Source of the DNA: Cereibacter azotoformans
Lineage (GTDB): Bacteria; Pseudomonadota; Alphaproteobacteria; Rhodobacterales; Rhodobacteraceae
DNA: 64,000 bases
Direction of reading: 5' to 3'
Assembly (NCBI GenBank): GCA_017599285.1
Contig: JAGFXX010000001.1
Span: forward strand, 2,694,501 to 2,758,500
The stretch's first letter is position 1. The number at the start of each line of letters is the position of its first letter. Below, piece after piece: positions 46,182 to 53,842 of the stretch. Under the pieces are notes generated by a model. It saw only the letters and a program-made list of their open reading frames with translations. It ran no database searches and had not been told where the DNA came from. A program made the position numbers and the translations under genes.

Positions 46182-47738
46182 TTGAAGTTTATCGAAATAG
46201 GTCGGGGCGCGTCGGTAGGTGCGGAAGTTGAGGTCGCTCTAGAGAAAGACGGTTGGGATGACAACGGACGTTACCAGACCCTCTACCGCCTTCGAGCCAA
46301 CATTGAAGGCACCTTCCAAAATATTGGCAAAGTAAGGATTGGCTACCGCGGGCAGAAAAATAAGCGGGAAGGTCAAGGCATCACCTCCCTCGGCGATCAG
46401 CCTTTTACTCAACTACCCGACGACTGGATTTCTCTCGGAGTTGATGAGGATTATTACGAAACCTTGCACTCACACGGAGCGCGCTTCGCGCGCGAGGTGC
46501 TTAAAGGCTTGAATGACCTTGCTTTTCTTGGCGCACTTGATGAAAAGTGGAAGGAAGAAGATGTGGTCCGCTACTCCATCATGCGCGGCAAGGATGATGC
46601 CGAATATCAAAAACTTAGGAGGCTGGCGCAAGGTGATCGCACTAAGATCCCCTTCGAATTGACCTACGTGCCTCTGCGAGCGTTTTTCAACGGCGAAAAT
46701 CTAACGTTTTCTGTTACTCCGAACTCCACTCCAAGTACCAATGTCCACGCCATCATCGGCAGCAACGGTGCCGGTAAGAGTTCATTACTGCGGGACATCG
46801 CATATATCGCTCTCCAAGATAGTCGCGCGCTAGGCAGCATCACGATCTCGTCCGCCGACAACAGTCCAGCCTCAACGCTGAACCAGCTAGTTTTTGTGTC
46901 ATATAGTATTTTCGATGAGGCTGAATTGGGTCGCAAGATACGTGATGCAAGAATGGGTAACCGCGTGGAGTATGTTGGAATTGATTCGTCTGGGAACAGT
47001 GAAGACTACTCAGTGATTGATGGCGGAGAAGAAAGTGGCGCTGAGCGCCCTACCGCAAACGTCGATTTGCGCGAAAAGATCGCGAACGATTTTAGCGCCG
47101 CGGTAAATCTTTGTGCTTCGGGATATCGAAGGACGCGGTGGCTTAAGGCCATTGAAGCACTGAAAGTTGATCCTGTTTTCGAGCATATGGATCTCGAAAG
47201 TCTTGTCGCTCCGGACCGTGACGCACGCTCAGTGCCTGCTGAATTGTTCCAGGGGTGCAGTTCCGGACATGCAATATCACTGCTAATTATCACAAAGCTG
47301 ATAGTCCATGTTGGAGAGCGCTGTTTGGTTCTCGTCGACGAGCCCGAGACTCACCTGCATCCGCCTCTTCTGTCTGCTCTCCTCAACGCCATCTCGGAAA
47401 TCGTAAGCGATAGAAACGGCCTCGTTATCCTCGCGACCCATTCTCCAGTAGCTCTTCAGGAAATTCCGGCAGGTTGTGTCTGGGTGCTGAATCGCTTTGG
47501 AGATCAAGTGACCATCAGCAGGCCTAGAATTGAAACCTTTGGGGAAAACTTGAGCACATTGACGCGGGAGGTCTTCCGGCTCGAACTTCACAAATCTGGC
47601 TTTCACAAGACCATTGTCGATATGATAAATGACGGGAAGGACCACTCCGACATCTTCGAGATGATACCTTCGATGGGAAGTGAAGCGCGGGCGCTTACAA
47701 TCAATTTGGCTTTCAACGCGAACGGGGTGAAGAAATGA
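46182..47738 (+). CDS. OLD/ABC-type ATPase with unusual N-terminal domain (Septu PtuA-like)
   Basis: 518 residues from a TTG start preceded by a nine-G tract that may act as ribosome site. Residues 1-190 form a beta-rich domain of unknown kind (FIEIGRGASVGAEVEVALE, YRLRANIEGTFQNIGKVRIG, LPDDWISLGVDEDYYETLHS). The ATPase follows with Walker A GSNGAGKSSLL at about 193-200, signature-like GCSSGHAISLL (about 357), Walker B CLVLVDEPETHLHPPLLSAL (about 380-399) and switch His in ILATHSPVALQEI. This is the SMC/OLD head used by anti-phage ATPases. It overlaps the HNH gene by 4 bp (ATGA). In PtuA the Walker A is near residue 35; here it is displaced by the N-terminal domain. Confidence 0.85.
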   Translation: MKFIEIGRGASVGAEVEVALEKDGWDDNGRYQTLYRLRANIEGTFQNIGKVRIGYRGQKNKREGQGITSLGDQPFTQLPDDWISLGVDEDYYETLHSHGARFAREVLKGLNDLAFLGALDEKWKEEDVVRYSIMRGKDDAEYQKLRRLAQGDRTKIPFELTYVPLRAFFNGENLTFSVTPNSTPSTNVHAIIGSNGAGKSSLLRDIAYIALQDSRALGSITISSADNSPASTLNQLVFVSYSIFDEAELGRKIRDARMGNRVEYVGIDSSGNSEDYSVIDGGEESGAERPTANVDLREKIANDFSAAVNLCASGYRRTRWLKAIEALKVDPVFEHMDLESLVAPDRDARSVPAELFQGCSSGHAISLLIITKLIVHVGERCLVLVDEPETHLHPPLLSALLNAISEIVSDRNGLVILATHSPVALQEIPAGCVWVLNRFGDQVTISRPRIETFGENLSTLTREVFRLELHKSGFHKTIVDMINDGKDHSDIFEMIPSMGSEARALTINLAFNANGVKK

Positions 47739-48622
47739 TTCGCGTGCCAAGAATTGCCGCAACAACACGCGACATAATCTGCTCCGCCACTTCGAACGCC
47801 GATACCGACTTCAAGCGCTTTGTTAGAAAGGAAATCGCGCGGTTTGAGAAGGAGGCGGAGCACTACAAGATTCTTGCCGAGCTTAATTCGCTGTATAAAG
47901 TTGCGCCGCACAGCGAAGTTGGTCTCTCTACACGAGACAACTTCAAGGCAATCTACTCGGAAGAGCTTTCTTCGGCCGGAGGAGCGGCAAGATCCCACTA
48001 TGACTTGATCAGGGCCTCTGCGCCCTATGGTCTATGCCCCTACTGCGGAGTTGGCTATGTCGATCAGGTTGATCATTTCCTGCCGAAGAGCAAATTCCAC
48101 GAGTTTGCCCTCACATCGGTCAATTTGGTACCCATCTGCTCTCGCTGCAATAAGAACAAAGGCGCGAAATTCGCCAAGCGAGGATGCGATCAATACATTC
48201 ATCCCTATTTCGACCTCGTTGAAGGTATTTGGCTCAACTGCAAAATCGTCTTTGCGCCGGAAGTTAAAGTGAGATTCGTCATTAGTGCAGAGGATGTTGG
48301 GGAGGCTATGGCGAATCGACTTGAGAGGCATTTTGATGATTTGAAGATTGGCGAGCTTTATGCTGCATACAGCTCTAGTTACCTATCCGTCATGAGGCAG
48401 CAGTTTCTTGACCTATTGGATAAGCGCGGAGTCAATGCACTAAAGTTCGACGTGTCTGAACAACTCAAGCAGGCGGAGCGGGAGAGTAGCACAGGAAATG
48501 ACTGGAAAGTCGCGCTTTTGAGGTGCCTCGTCTCGCTGCCCGAGTTCTTAGAAAGAGATAACATAAAGGCAATTCCCAGCCCTGAAAACTACCCTGCGTG
48601 GCGGTGTACCGCGCCAAGCTAG
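47735..48622 (+). CDS. HNH endonuclease (Septu PtuB-like partner)
   Basis: 295 residues with a zinc-framed HNH core at 101-143: CPYC (C101, C104), VDH with His114 as likely general base, SVNLVPICSRCNKNKG with C135 and C138 and the Asn residues. About 100 helical residues precede it and about 150 follow. ATG 47735 overlaps the ATPase stop and has GGGGTGAAG upstream, so the pair is translationally coupled. The nuclease would cut DNA or tRNA when released or activated by the ATPase. The nuclease motif resembles those in the TIGR02646 and PtuB groups. Confidence 0.87.
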   Translation: MIRVPRIAATTRDIICSATSNADTDFKRFVRKEIARFEKEAEHYKILAELNSLYKVAPHSEVGLSTRDNFKAIYSEELSSAGGAARSHYDLIRASAPYGLCPYCGVGYVDQVDHFLPKSKFHEFALTSVNLVPICSRCNKNKGAKFAKRGCDQYIHPYFDLVEGIWLNCKIVFAPEVKVRFVISAEDVGEAMANRLERHFDDLKIGELYAAYSSSYLSVMRQQFLDLLDKRGVNALKFDVSEQLKQAERESSTGNDWKVALLRCLVSLPEFLERDNIKAIPSPENYPAWRCTAPS

Positions 48623-48782
48623 AAGCGGCTTGCAAAATCCGCGTGAAGCCACAGCGAGGCGTCCGAGAGCCAGAACTGAAGCAGATAGGTGGCGTTCGCA
48701 AAGACAACTTTATTCGCATTAGGGTGACCGCCATCACTCCAGTGTTTGTCCTGTCCGAACGACTATGCCAAGGAGGACAACT

Positions 48783-49365
48783 CTATCGGGCGGCCACCTT
48801 CAGGAGCGCGCGATGGGCCACCTCCAGCCTCGCCGCCTCGCCGCCATAGATCTCTCCGATGGAGGAGGAAGCATGACCAAGCACCAAGTCCTGAACCGTC
48901 TTCTCGACCCCGGCCAAGCGGAGGCTGTCCTTCATGTTGTGCCGAAGGGAATGGACGACATGGCGCGGGTTCGTCGTCTCCTTCCTCACATGCTTCATCA
49001 GGGCAGCGGAGGCCGAGTCAGCGCCCCGAGGGCGGGCGTAACGCTCGAAGACCATGTTCCGTTCACGGGGCAACCTGAGAGCTTCCCGAGCGGCCTCCAT
49101 AGCATCGCCGAGGAGGGGGACCGAACGGATAGAAGCCTTGGTTTTTAGCCTCCGGTCTTCATGCCACGTTACACGGATGTGCGGGATGACCCCTGACAGC
49201 TTCACGTCCTGAACCCGGAGGCCCACAACTTCGGACAGGCGACAGCCCGTGCCGACCAGCAAGCGCCAGATCAACCGAATTTCCGTCAGCACCGAATCGC
49301 TTCGGGTCGCTGGGGCAGCTAAGCGGATTGCTATCGCCGTGATGACTTCAGCGGGAAGCGGGTCG
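48783..49365 (-). pseudogene. int: Tyrosine integrase, C-terminal catalytic half (split by IS)
   Basis: Reads from the IS junction: PLPAEVITAIAIRLAAPATR..., Arg I in GTGCRLSEVVGL, HSLRHNM with the H-x-x-R pair, LGHASSSIGEIYG with the second His and the nucleophile Tyr, ending LLKVAAR. All catalytic residues are intact. It continues exactly in frame from the N-terminal half at 51251-52041 once the insertion and one target copy are removed, giving about 455 residues, a normal length. As it stands it lacks a start and the N-terminal arm-binding domain. Confidence 0.92.
49360..49365. repeat. Left target-site duplication of the IS
   Basis: GGGTCG immediately left of the inverted repeat; the same hexamer follows the right inverted repeat at 51251-51256. 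A 6-bp duplication is within the range for this transposase group. Confidence 0.9.
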
Positions 49366-51250
49366 CCCAAGTTCGACAAAATCCACCCGGGACTGGCGCG
49401 ATTCCGGCGGGCTGTTCGAGTCGTTTCAATGGGTTGGCCGTCAGCACGCCGAGGTTTCATGTAGTTACATGGAGCGCAGCTAAAAGTTCTTGCTTAGAAG
49501 GCGCAATGCTGCGATTTCGTAGGGATGTTCATTCGCATCACCGAAAATGGCGGCCGGCGCTACCTCCAGATCATGGAGTCCTACCGTAACGACGCCGGCA
49601 AGCCGCGCAGCCGCGTGATCGCGAACCTCGGGCGCATCGACGACAGACCGGACGGCCATCTCGACTCCCTGATCCGGGGGCTGTGCAAGGTCACGGGGCG
49701 CGATGCGCCGGAGGCCCTCAGGATCGAGCAGGAGCCCGGCCGCGCCTTCGGCGACGTCTTCGCCCTCCACGAGCTGTGGAAGGACCTCGGCTTCGACCGC
49801 GCGCTGGCGCGGGCACTGCGGTCGGGCAAGCGGCAGCTTGATGTGGAGGCGCTCGTCAGGGCCATGGTTTTCAATCGGTTGTGCGAACCGGACTCGAAGC
49901 TCGGCTGCCTGCGCTGGCTGGAGACGGTGGCGATGCCGGCCATGCCCGAAACGGTGACGCATCAGCATCTGCTGCGCGCGATGGACGCGCTGATGGACCA
50001 TGCGGAGCGGGTCGAGATCGAGTTGGCGAAACAGATCCGGCCGCTGGTCGACCGGGATCTGGCGGTGGTGTTCTACGACCTGACCACCGTGCGCATCCAC
50101 GGCGAGGCGGAGATAGAGGATGATCTCCGCGCGTACGGCATGAACAAGGAGAAGGGCGGCATTGCCCGCCAGTTCGTGCTGGGCGTCGTGCAGACGGCGG
50201 AAGGCCTTCCGCTCATGCACACCGTCCACCCCGGCAACGTCGCGGAGACCAAGACGCTGCAGGCCATGCTGACCACCGTCCTGCAGCGTTTCCCGGTCGA
50301 GCGGGTCGTGCTGGTCGCCGACCGTGGGCTCCTGAGCCTCGACAACATCGACACGCTGACCACGCTCGCCGATCAAGGAGGGCGGAAGCTCGAGTTCATC
50401 CTGGCCGTCCCCGCCCGCCGCTACGGCGAGCTCGTCGAGACTTTCCGCGGCCTTGCCTTCGACAAGACGGGCCTCTCCGAGGCTCGCTTCGCGGGTCACC
50501 GGCTGATCGTGGCCCACGATCCGCTGCGCGCGGCCGAGCAGTCCGAGAAGCGCCGAGCCCGCATCGCCGAACTTGAGGTCATGGCCGAGCGCATGGTCGG
50601 CAAGCTGAATGCACAAGACGCGGGGCAAAGCGACCGGGGCCGGCGGGCCTCCGACCGTGGTGCCTACAGCCGCTTCACCCGCGCGGTCGCCGAGGCCGAA
50701 CTCACCCGCTTCCTCAGGGCCGACTTCACCGCCGACCGCTTCAGCTGGTCGCTGGACGAGACCGCCATCCACGAGGCCGAGCTCTTCGACGGCAAGCTCG
50801 CGCTGCTGACGAATGCTCCCGACCTGACGCCGGCCGAGGCCGTCGCGCGCTACAAGGCGCTGGCCGACATCGAGCGCGGCTTCCGGGTGCTGAAGTCCGA
50901 CATCGAGATCGCCCCGGTCCACCACCGCCTGCCCGATCGCATCCGCGCCCACGCGCTGATCTGCTTCCTGGCGCTCGTGCTCTATCGCGTCATGCGCATG
51001 CGCCTGAAGGCCAAGGGCCACACGGCCAGCCCCCGCACCGCGCTCGATCTCCTCGCTCGCATCCAGCGCCACCGCGCGAAAATCGGTGAGCGCACGGTCA
51101 ATGGGCTCTCTGTGACAACGCCTCAACAGATGGAACTCTTCGACACCCTGAACCTGCCAAAACCCCTCTGACGAACGCCGTGTAGTCACATAATGGCTCA
51201 TTCCGCCATAATGACATCAATTGCTTAGCGGTTTTGCTGTCGAACTTGGG
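49366..51250 (+). mobile_element. IS1634-type insertion sequence, 1,885 bp
   Basis: Ends with a perfect 13-bp inverted repeat CCCAAGTTCGACA (49366-49378) and its complement (51238-51250), flanked by the 6-bp direct repeat GGGTCG. It holds one transposase gene read rightward. It lies inside the integrase gene, which reads leftward. Intact transposase, both ends and target duplication mean the insertion is recent in evolutionary terms and may still be mobile. Confidence 0.93.
49525..51171 (+). CDS. IS1634-family transposase
   Basis: 548-residue DDE transposase. It starts MFIRITENGGRRYLQIMESYRND and has an IS1634-type N-terminal region, then the first catalytic Asp in VVFYDLTTV, the second in VVLVADRGLLS, and Glu in LADIERGFRVLKSDIEIAPVHHR, the conserved C-terminal signature. 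All catalytic residues are kept and the frame is uninterrupted, so the enzyme should be active. No strong ribosome site is visible before the ATG. Confidence 0.95.
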   Translation: MFIRITENGGRRYLQIMESYRNDAGKPRSRVIANLGRIDDRPDGHLDSLIRGLCKVTGRDAPEALRIEQEPGRAFGDVFALHELWKDLGFDRALARALRSGKRQLDVEALVRAMVFNRLCEPDSKLGCLRWLETVAMPAMPETVTHQHLLRAMDALMDHAERVEIELAKQIRPLVDRDLAVVFYDLTTVRIHGEAEIEDDLRAYGMNKEKGGIARQFVLGVVQTAEGLPLMHTVHPGNVAETKTLQAMLTTVLQRFPVERVVLVADRGLLSLDNIDTLTTLADQGGRKLEFILAVPARRYGELVETFRGLAFDKTGLSEARFAGHRLIVAHDPLRAAEQSEKRRARIAELEVMAERMVGKLNAQDAGQSDRGRRASDRGAYSRFTRAVAEAELTRFLRADFTADRFSWSLDETAIHEAELFDGKLALLTNAPDLTPAEAVARYKALADIERGFRVLKSDIEIAPVHHRLPDRIRAHALICFLALVLYRVMRMRLKAKGHTASPRTALDLLARIQRHRAKIGERTVNGLSVTTPQQMELFDTLNLPKPL

Positions 51251-51256
51251 GGGTCG
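51251..51256. repeat. Right target-site duplication of the IS
   Basis: GGGTCG directly after the right inverted repeat, matching 49360-49365. Confidence 0.9.
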
Positions 51257-52041
51257 CGCTTGTCCTCATCAAGGTCGGCAACCCCGACTTCGCTTCCTGC
51301 GATCTTCAGCTTCTCGAACGGGTTCACCGCCTTGCCCCGAAGGTCGAACTCGGTGAGGCCGAAGTTGGCCACCGCGACCAGCACGTTCAATTCGCGCCGC
51401 ACGGAGGCGGGAGACAGGGTTCCGCCGCCGCTTCTTTCGCTTGAGAGCATGTGGTCTCGGACCGCGCGCGCGTCCTCCCGCTTCAGGTCTTCCAGCGGGC
51501 ATGTCCTGACCCGCTCCCCGAGGGCCTTTCGGACACGGGCGAAGATGCGCTCCAGCCGTATCGCCGCAGCACGGTTATCGTCTCCCGCGCCGCCCGCCAG
51601 CTTCTCCTTCAGATACAGCTTTCGGGCATCCTCAAGGGTGTGCTTGGGAACCGCAGGAGGTTCCTTGAGGGCCTGGACGACAGCCGTTCGGCCCTGCCGG
51701 TGCATCTCCTCCGCAAGGTGGTCGCGAAGTTCGTCCTCATCAAGACCCGTGCCACCTTGAGAGACCAGAGCCTCGGCCTCGGTCTTCGCTGCCTGCCATT
51801 CCTCGCGAGGTGTCGCCGTTGCCGCAGGCCGCCATGGGGCAGGGGCGGGAGCCACGATGCTTACCAGCCGCTCGAACTCGGTCTCAAGCTGCCCATACTC
51901 CCGCCGCAGGGCTGCACCGCTGGTGGCCTCCAAGACCCGCTTGAAGGTCTTCATCCCGGCTCGCTCCTGCGCCTCCTTGGGGATGCGCCTGCGATACTGC
52001 CACTTGCCCGAGCGGGCCTTCTGGAGATGCTCCAAGGTCAT
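51251..52041 (-). pseudogene. int: Tyrosine integrase, N-terminal half (split by IS)
   Basis: Starts MTLEHLQKARSGKWQYRRRI, the usual DUF6538-like N-terminus of tRNA-site integrases, then the SAM-like core-binding domain (about 150-255: LEDARKLYLKEKLAG ... LSPASVRRELNVLVAVANFGLTEF). It runs in frame to Asp-Pro at the IS boundary and then reads into IS sequence for about ten codons before a stop. The ATG at 52041 was preferred over a GTG at 52053. About 263 residues of the original 455. Confidence 0.92.
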
Positions 52042-52058
52042 CGCTACAGCCACCGTCT

Positions 52059-52088
52059 GTGTCCCTTCCGTGTCCCGGCCTGTGTCCC
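52059..52088 (+). repeat. Three GTGTCCC direct repeats near right border, possible integrase arm sites
   Basis: GTGTCCC at 52059-52065, 52070-52076 and 52082-52088, between the integrase start and the att core. Same heptamer and orientation as two copies at the left border. Confidence 0.45.
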
Positions 52089-52138
52089 GAGCGAGAAGGT
52101 AACCCTGCGAGTTCCTTAGATATTTGGGGAAGATAAAG

Positions 52139-52163
52139 GAGAAGTGGTGCCGGTGAAGGGACT
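52139..52163. repeat. Right attachment site at the 3' end of tRNA-Thr
   Basis: 25-bp perfect match to 40921-40945, covering the 3' end of the tRNA gene, its encoded CCA and 6 bp beyond. Crossover must lie within it. Confidence 0.92.
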
Positions 52164-52220
52164 CGAACCCCCGACCCCATCATTACGAATGACGTGCTCT
52201 ACCAGCTGAGCTACACCGGC
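52145..52220 (-). tRNA. tRNA-Thr, anticodon CGT
   Basis: 76 nt including an encoded CCA. Acceptor arms GCCGGTG and CACCGGC pair fully; D arm GCTC-AGCTGGTA-GAGC; anticodon arm CGTCA-TTCGTAA-TGATG with anticodon CGT (52185-52187) reading ACG; T loop TTCGAGT. Discriminator A. It serves as the integration site of the island and stays functional because the island re-supplies the 3' end. Confidence 0.97.
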
Positions 52221-52383
52221 ACTTCTCTGGAAGGTCCGCAGGGCGGACCTGTCCGTCGCTTCTCCGGTCCAAGCCGCTGATGTTGCGGTCTTACCGGGGA
52301 TCCGGCGCACAGCGGCTGGTCCGCCTGCGCCCGATCCGGCGATGTTGCGGGCTTCTAGCAAAGTCCCGCGGCGGTGGGTAGCC

Positions 52384-53832
52384 CTATTTTGAGGCGGGCT
52401 CAACCGCTTTTTCGTCGATCACGTCATCATCCACGGCCGCGGCCTGCGCCGCCGCGGGCGCGCCCACGATCAGCGGCAGAAGCTCGGTTCCGGTCGCGCT
52501 CGGCGTGGATTTCCGGGTGGGTTCGCGCCAGCTGAGCGTGTCGAAACCGCCGCAGTTGTCGCAGATCGGCGCCCAGTTGGCGTGGACTGTCTGGCAGTTG
52601 TCGCAGCACCACTGCGGACCCCGAGGCGCCGACAACGCGCGCGCCAGCCAGCCGCGCACCACAGCCTCGTCGCCGCCTTCGCCGCGTTCGACCGCCGCCA
52701 TGATGGTCAGCGACCGCTGCGTCGGATGGCGAGAGACGATGTCGCCGAGCGCGCGCCGCGCGGCCGGGAAATCCTCGGCGGCCAGCGACAACTCCGCGGT
52801 CAGCAGCCTCGACTCTTCATGATCGGGATTGATCGACGTGAGCGTGCGGAACCGCTTGAGCCGCTCGACCGGGGTCTCGTTCGGCTCGATCTCGGCGAAG
52901 GCCGCGGCCAGATCGGGGTGGGGCTCGGCCTCCCACGCCTTCTTCAGCACCCGCGTCGCGTATTTCTTGTTGCCCTGTGCCAGGTAGCTGCGCGCCGCCA
53001 TGGCGGCGGCCGGGATCAGGTCCGGCGACTGCTTGTTGGCCAGGATCGCCGCCTCGCGCGCCTCGATCGAGGCATTCTCGTCGAACACGTCCTTGGCTGT
53101 CTGCAGCGCCAGCACCGCGTCGCGCCGCTTGTAAACGGCCTTGGGCAGGGCGCCCGATTTCATCTTGGCGGTGAGGGTGCTGCGCGCGCCCGACCAGTCG
53201 TGGCGGTCGGCCTGCAGCTTCAGCAGGATGTCCTGCGTTTCCGAATGCTTGGGGTTGATCTCGAAGGCCTTCTGGGCCAGCGCCAGCGCGGTTTCGGTGT
53301 CGCCCTCGTCCAGCTTCTGCTTGAGAAGGCCCCGGATGCCGACGAACTTCGTCCGCTCATCCTGCAGAAGCAGCTTGTAGGATTCCTGCGCGCGGCGCGA
53401 ATCGCCCGCCTGCTGGGCCGCCTGCGCGTTCAGCAGCGTCGTCATCGCGTTCTGCCCGAGGTATTTCCGCGCCTTCGACGCCCGCGACATCGCCATGCGC
53501 GGTTCGCCCGCGGCCAGCGCCATCATGCCCTCGGACAAGGCCCGCAGCCCCTTTTGCTCGCGCGAGCGGTCGAAGTAGCGCGAGACGGCGGTCTCGTCGC
53601 CGTTCAGGAAGCGCAGCACCGCGAAGAGGAACCCCATGATCTTCAGGAACAGCCAGACCGTGAAGATCAGCAGCAGCGCCGCGATCACGGCCTGCAACGG
53701 CCCGAGGTTCAGCTCGAGGTTGCCGACGGCCAGACGCAAGGCGCCGCCGCTCTCCATCAGCATCGAGGCGCCGAACGTGAGCCCCACCACGAGGGCCACG
53801 AAAATCAGGATCTTGATCAAGGACCAAAGCAT
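52384..53832 (-). CDS. hemY: HemY-like TPR protein of the hem cluster
   Basis: 482 residues: two N-terminal membrane helices (MLWSLIKILIFVALVVGLTF; LQAVIAALLLIFTVWLFLKI), a loop, then TPR-like helices (about 95-400). This is the proteobacterial HemY_N/TPR protein encoded with hem genes, which is not protoporphyrinogen oxidase; its role in haem or tetrapyrrole synthesis is unclear. A C-terminal zinc ribbon (WCCDNCQ, then ICDNCGG) is typical of alphaproteobacterial versions. GAGG lies 8 nt before the ATG. 10 bp after mic60. Confidence 0.88.
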   Translation of the reverse strand: MLWSLIKILIFVALVVGLTFGASMLMESGGALRLAVGNLELNLGPLQAVIAALLLIFTVWLFLKIMGFLFAVLRFLNGDETAVSRYFDRSREQKGLRALSEGMMALAAGEPRMAMSRASKARKYLGQNAMTTLLNAQAAQQAGDSRRAQESYKLLLQDERTKFVGIRGLLKQKLDEGDTETALALAQKAFEINPKHSETQDILLKLQADRHDWSGARSTLTAKMKSGALPKAVYKRRDAVLALQTAKDVFDENASIEAREAAILANKQSPDLIPAAAMAARSYLAQGNKKYATRVLKKAWEAEPHPDLAAAFAEIEPNETPVERLKRFRTLTSINPDHEESRLLTAELSLAAEDFPAARRALGDIVSRHPTQRSLTIMAAVERGEGGDEAVVRGWLARALSAPRGPQWCCDNCQTVHANWAPICDNCGGFDTLSWREPTRKSTPSATGTELLPLIVGAPAAAQAAAVDDDVIDEKAVEPASK

Positions 53833-53842
53833 GGAACCGGCC

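Larger units (their letters stand above)
40921..52163. mobile_element. 11.2-kb genomic island integrated in tRNA-Thr(CGT)
   Basis: Bounded by 25-bp direct repeats, with the intact tRNA at the right and only its 3' tip at the left. A tyrosine integrase reads away from the tRNA immediately inside the right border, the usual arrangement for tRNA-targeted elements. Cargo includes a serine recombinase, phage-type antirepressor, zinc-ribbon protein, ATPase-HNH pair and an IS1634-type element inside the integrase. Codon use and base content of the ATPase-HNH part are clearly more AT-rich than the flanking chromosome. No structural phage or conjugation genes, so it is a small defense-type island or satellite remnant. 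Confidence 0.9.

Noticed and set aside
46182..48622. Retron with PtuAB effector
   Set aside because: No reverse transcriptase gene or msr/msd-like inverted repeats within the island.
49459..51190. TGTAGTTACA / TGTAGTCACA motifs as the ends of the insertion sequence
   Set aside because: They match only partly as inverted repeats and give no target duplication; the 13-bp perfect repeats with GGGTCG duplication and restored integrase frame fix the real ends further out.
40921..52163. Complete prophage
   Set aside because: Only an antirepressor-like gene is phage-specific; there are no capsid, terminase, tail or lysis genes.
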